A stretch of DNA of 64,000 nt from Chrysoperla carnea. Its lineage: Eukaryota > Arthropoda > Insecta > Neuroptera > Chrysopidae. Below the pieces are notes generated by a model, which did no database searches, was not told the DNA's origin, and worked only from the letters and a program-made list of their open reading frames with translations. The position numbers and the translations under genes are program-made. The stretch covers positions 100,425,435 through 100,489,434 of the forward strand of contig NC_058338.1 in NCBI RefSeq assembly GCF_905475395.1, read 5' to 3'. Shown here piece by piece: positions 63,537-64,000 of this stretch. Every line of letters begins with the position of its first letter. Position 1 is the first letter of the stretch.

Positions 63537-64000
63537 CATGACTATACAAATCATTGAAATTTTGATCCAAGTAAGTCTAAATGTATACATAGAGGTCCTT
63601 TATGACTGGAATAAGTATAAATAAGCTTAAAATGATCAAATTTGCCATTTTTCGATGGAAAAAATAATTTTTGAAAATTTCCGATTTTACTACTAGAATG
63701 TCATGACTATACAAATAATTGAAATTTTGATCCAAGTAAGTAAAAATGTATACATAGAGGTCCTTTATGACTGGACTAAGTATATATAAGCTAAAAATAA
63801 TCAAATTTGACATTTTTCGATAAAAAAAATATTTTTTGAAAATTTTCGATTTTACAACCAGAATGTCATGACTATACAAATCATTGAAATTTTGATCCAA
63901 GTAAATCAAAATGTATACATAGAGGTTCTTTATGACTGGACTAAGTATAAATAAGCCAAAAAAGATCAAATTTGACATTTTTCGATAGAAAAAACATTTT

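Larger units (their letters stand above)
26991..64000. repeat. 165-bp satellite array, right block
   Basis: This continues the same satellite in the same orientation. The first bases (GTATACATAGAGG) complete the D-type monomer that breaks off at 19676, so the array was one piece before the retrotransposon landed. It holds about 224 monomers and runs off the right edge. Most monomers are 165 bp; scattered 1-bp changes occur in the A runs, and one monomer at 59776 is 35 bp short. Order is regular (D-E-B-C-A) in places such as 36.3-37.2, 42.3-43.1 and 62.7-63.5 kb, and more scrambled at about 43.2-47.3 kb. No gene, RNA gene or second mobile element was found. Confidence 0.97.

Noticed and set aside
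26955-63978. Minus-strand ORFs in the right array, including one (26955-27803) running from satellite into the LTR
   Set aside because: Same by-product of the repeat period. The junction ORF simply reads through the insertion boundary.
1-64000. CRISPR-like or direct-repeat-plus-spacer array
   Set aside because: The repeats are contiguous 165-bp monomers with no unique spacers, and the context is eukaryotic.

Overview
The window is almost entirely one tandem satellite DNA array, cut once by a long-terminal-repeat (LTR) retrotransposon. The satellite has a 165-bp monomer of about 25% GC (42 G/C counted in one monomer). All of it runs head to tail in one orientation, at 1-19676 (about 119 monomers) and 26991-64000 (about 224 monomers). 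No tRNA, rRNA, CRISPR array or host protein gene was seen. Long homogenised satellite, a eukaryotic LTR element and a primer site resembling initiator-Met tRNA point to an animal chromosome, probably centromeric or pericentromeric heterochromatin. An arthropod is my guess only.

Satellite organisation. At least five monomer variants (here A to E) can be told apart by roughly 15 diagnostic positions. In the cleanest stretches they recur in the plus-strand order D-E-B-C-A, a higher-order repeat of 5 x 165 = 825 bp (for example 62712-63536, 13195-14019, 36346-37170, 42288-43112). On top of this lie larger segmental duplications, nearly all close to whole multiples of 165 bp: about 3.96 kb (7.27-15.05 kb), 2.8 kb (47.27-52.55 kb), 1485 bp (52.85-55.88 kb), a three-copy block (29.5-36.1 kb), and others. 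Two of these duplications have sister copies that differ by exactly two monomers (330 bp). Because 165 is divisible by three, one minus-strand frame stays open through many monomers and gives long 55-residue-repeat ORFs. I treat these as a by-product of the period, not genes.

Retrotransposon (19677-26990, 7314 bp, plus strand). It has two 1057-bp LTRs with TG...CA ends that differ at only four positions, a 4-bp target duplication GTAT, a primer binding site, a gag ORF, a protease ORF, a pol ORF (reverse transcriptase, RNase H, integrase with a GPY module) and a polypurine tract. There is no envelope gene. The domain order PR-RT-RH-IN makes it a Ty3/gypsy (Metaviridae) element. Gag and protease share a frame but are split by a single UGA. 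Protease and pol overlap in the -1 frame, and a canonical U UUA AAU heptamer lies in the overlap. The coding regions look otherwise intact, so the insertion is young. A paralogous, uninterrupted copy of the right flank exists at 16540, so the element landed after that piece of the array had been duplicated.

The points most worth a second look are the two-step recoding layout of the element, the integration at the centre of a palindrome present in nearly every monomer, the near-identical 1485-bp duplication, and the dyad symmetries within the monomer.
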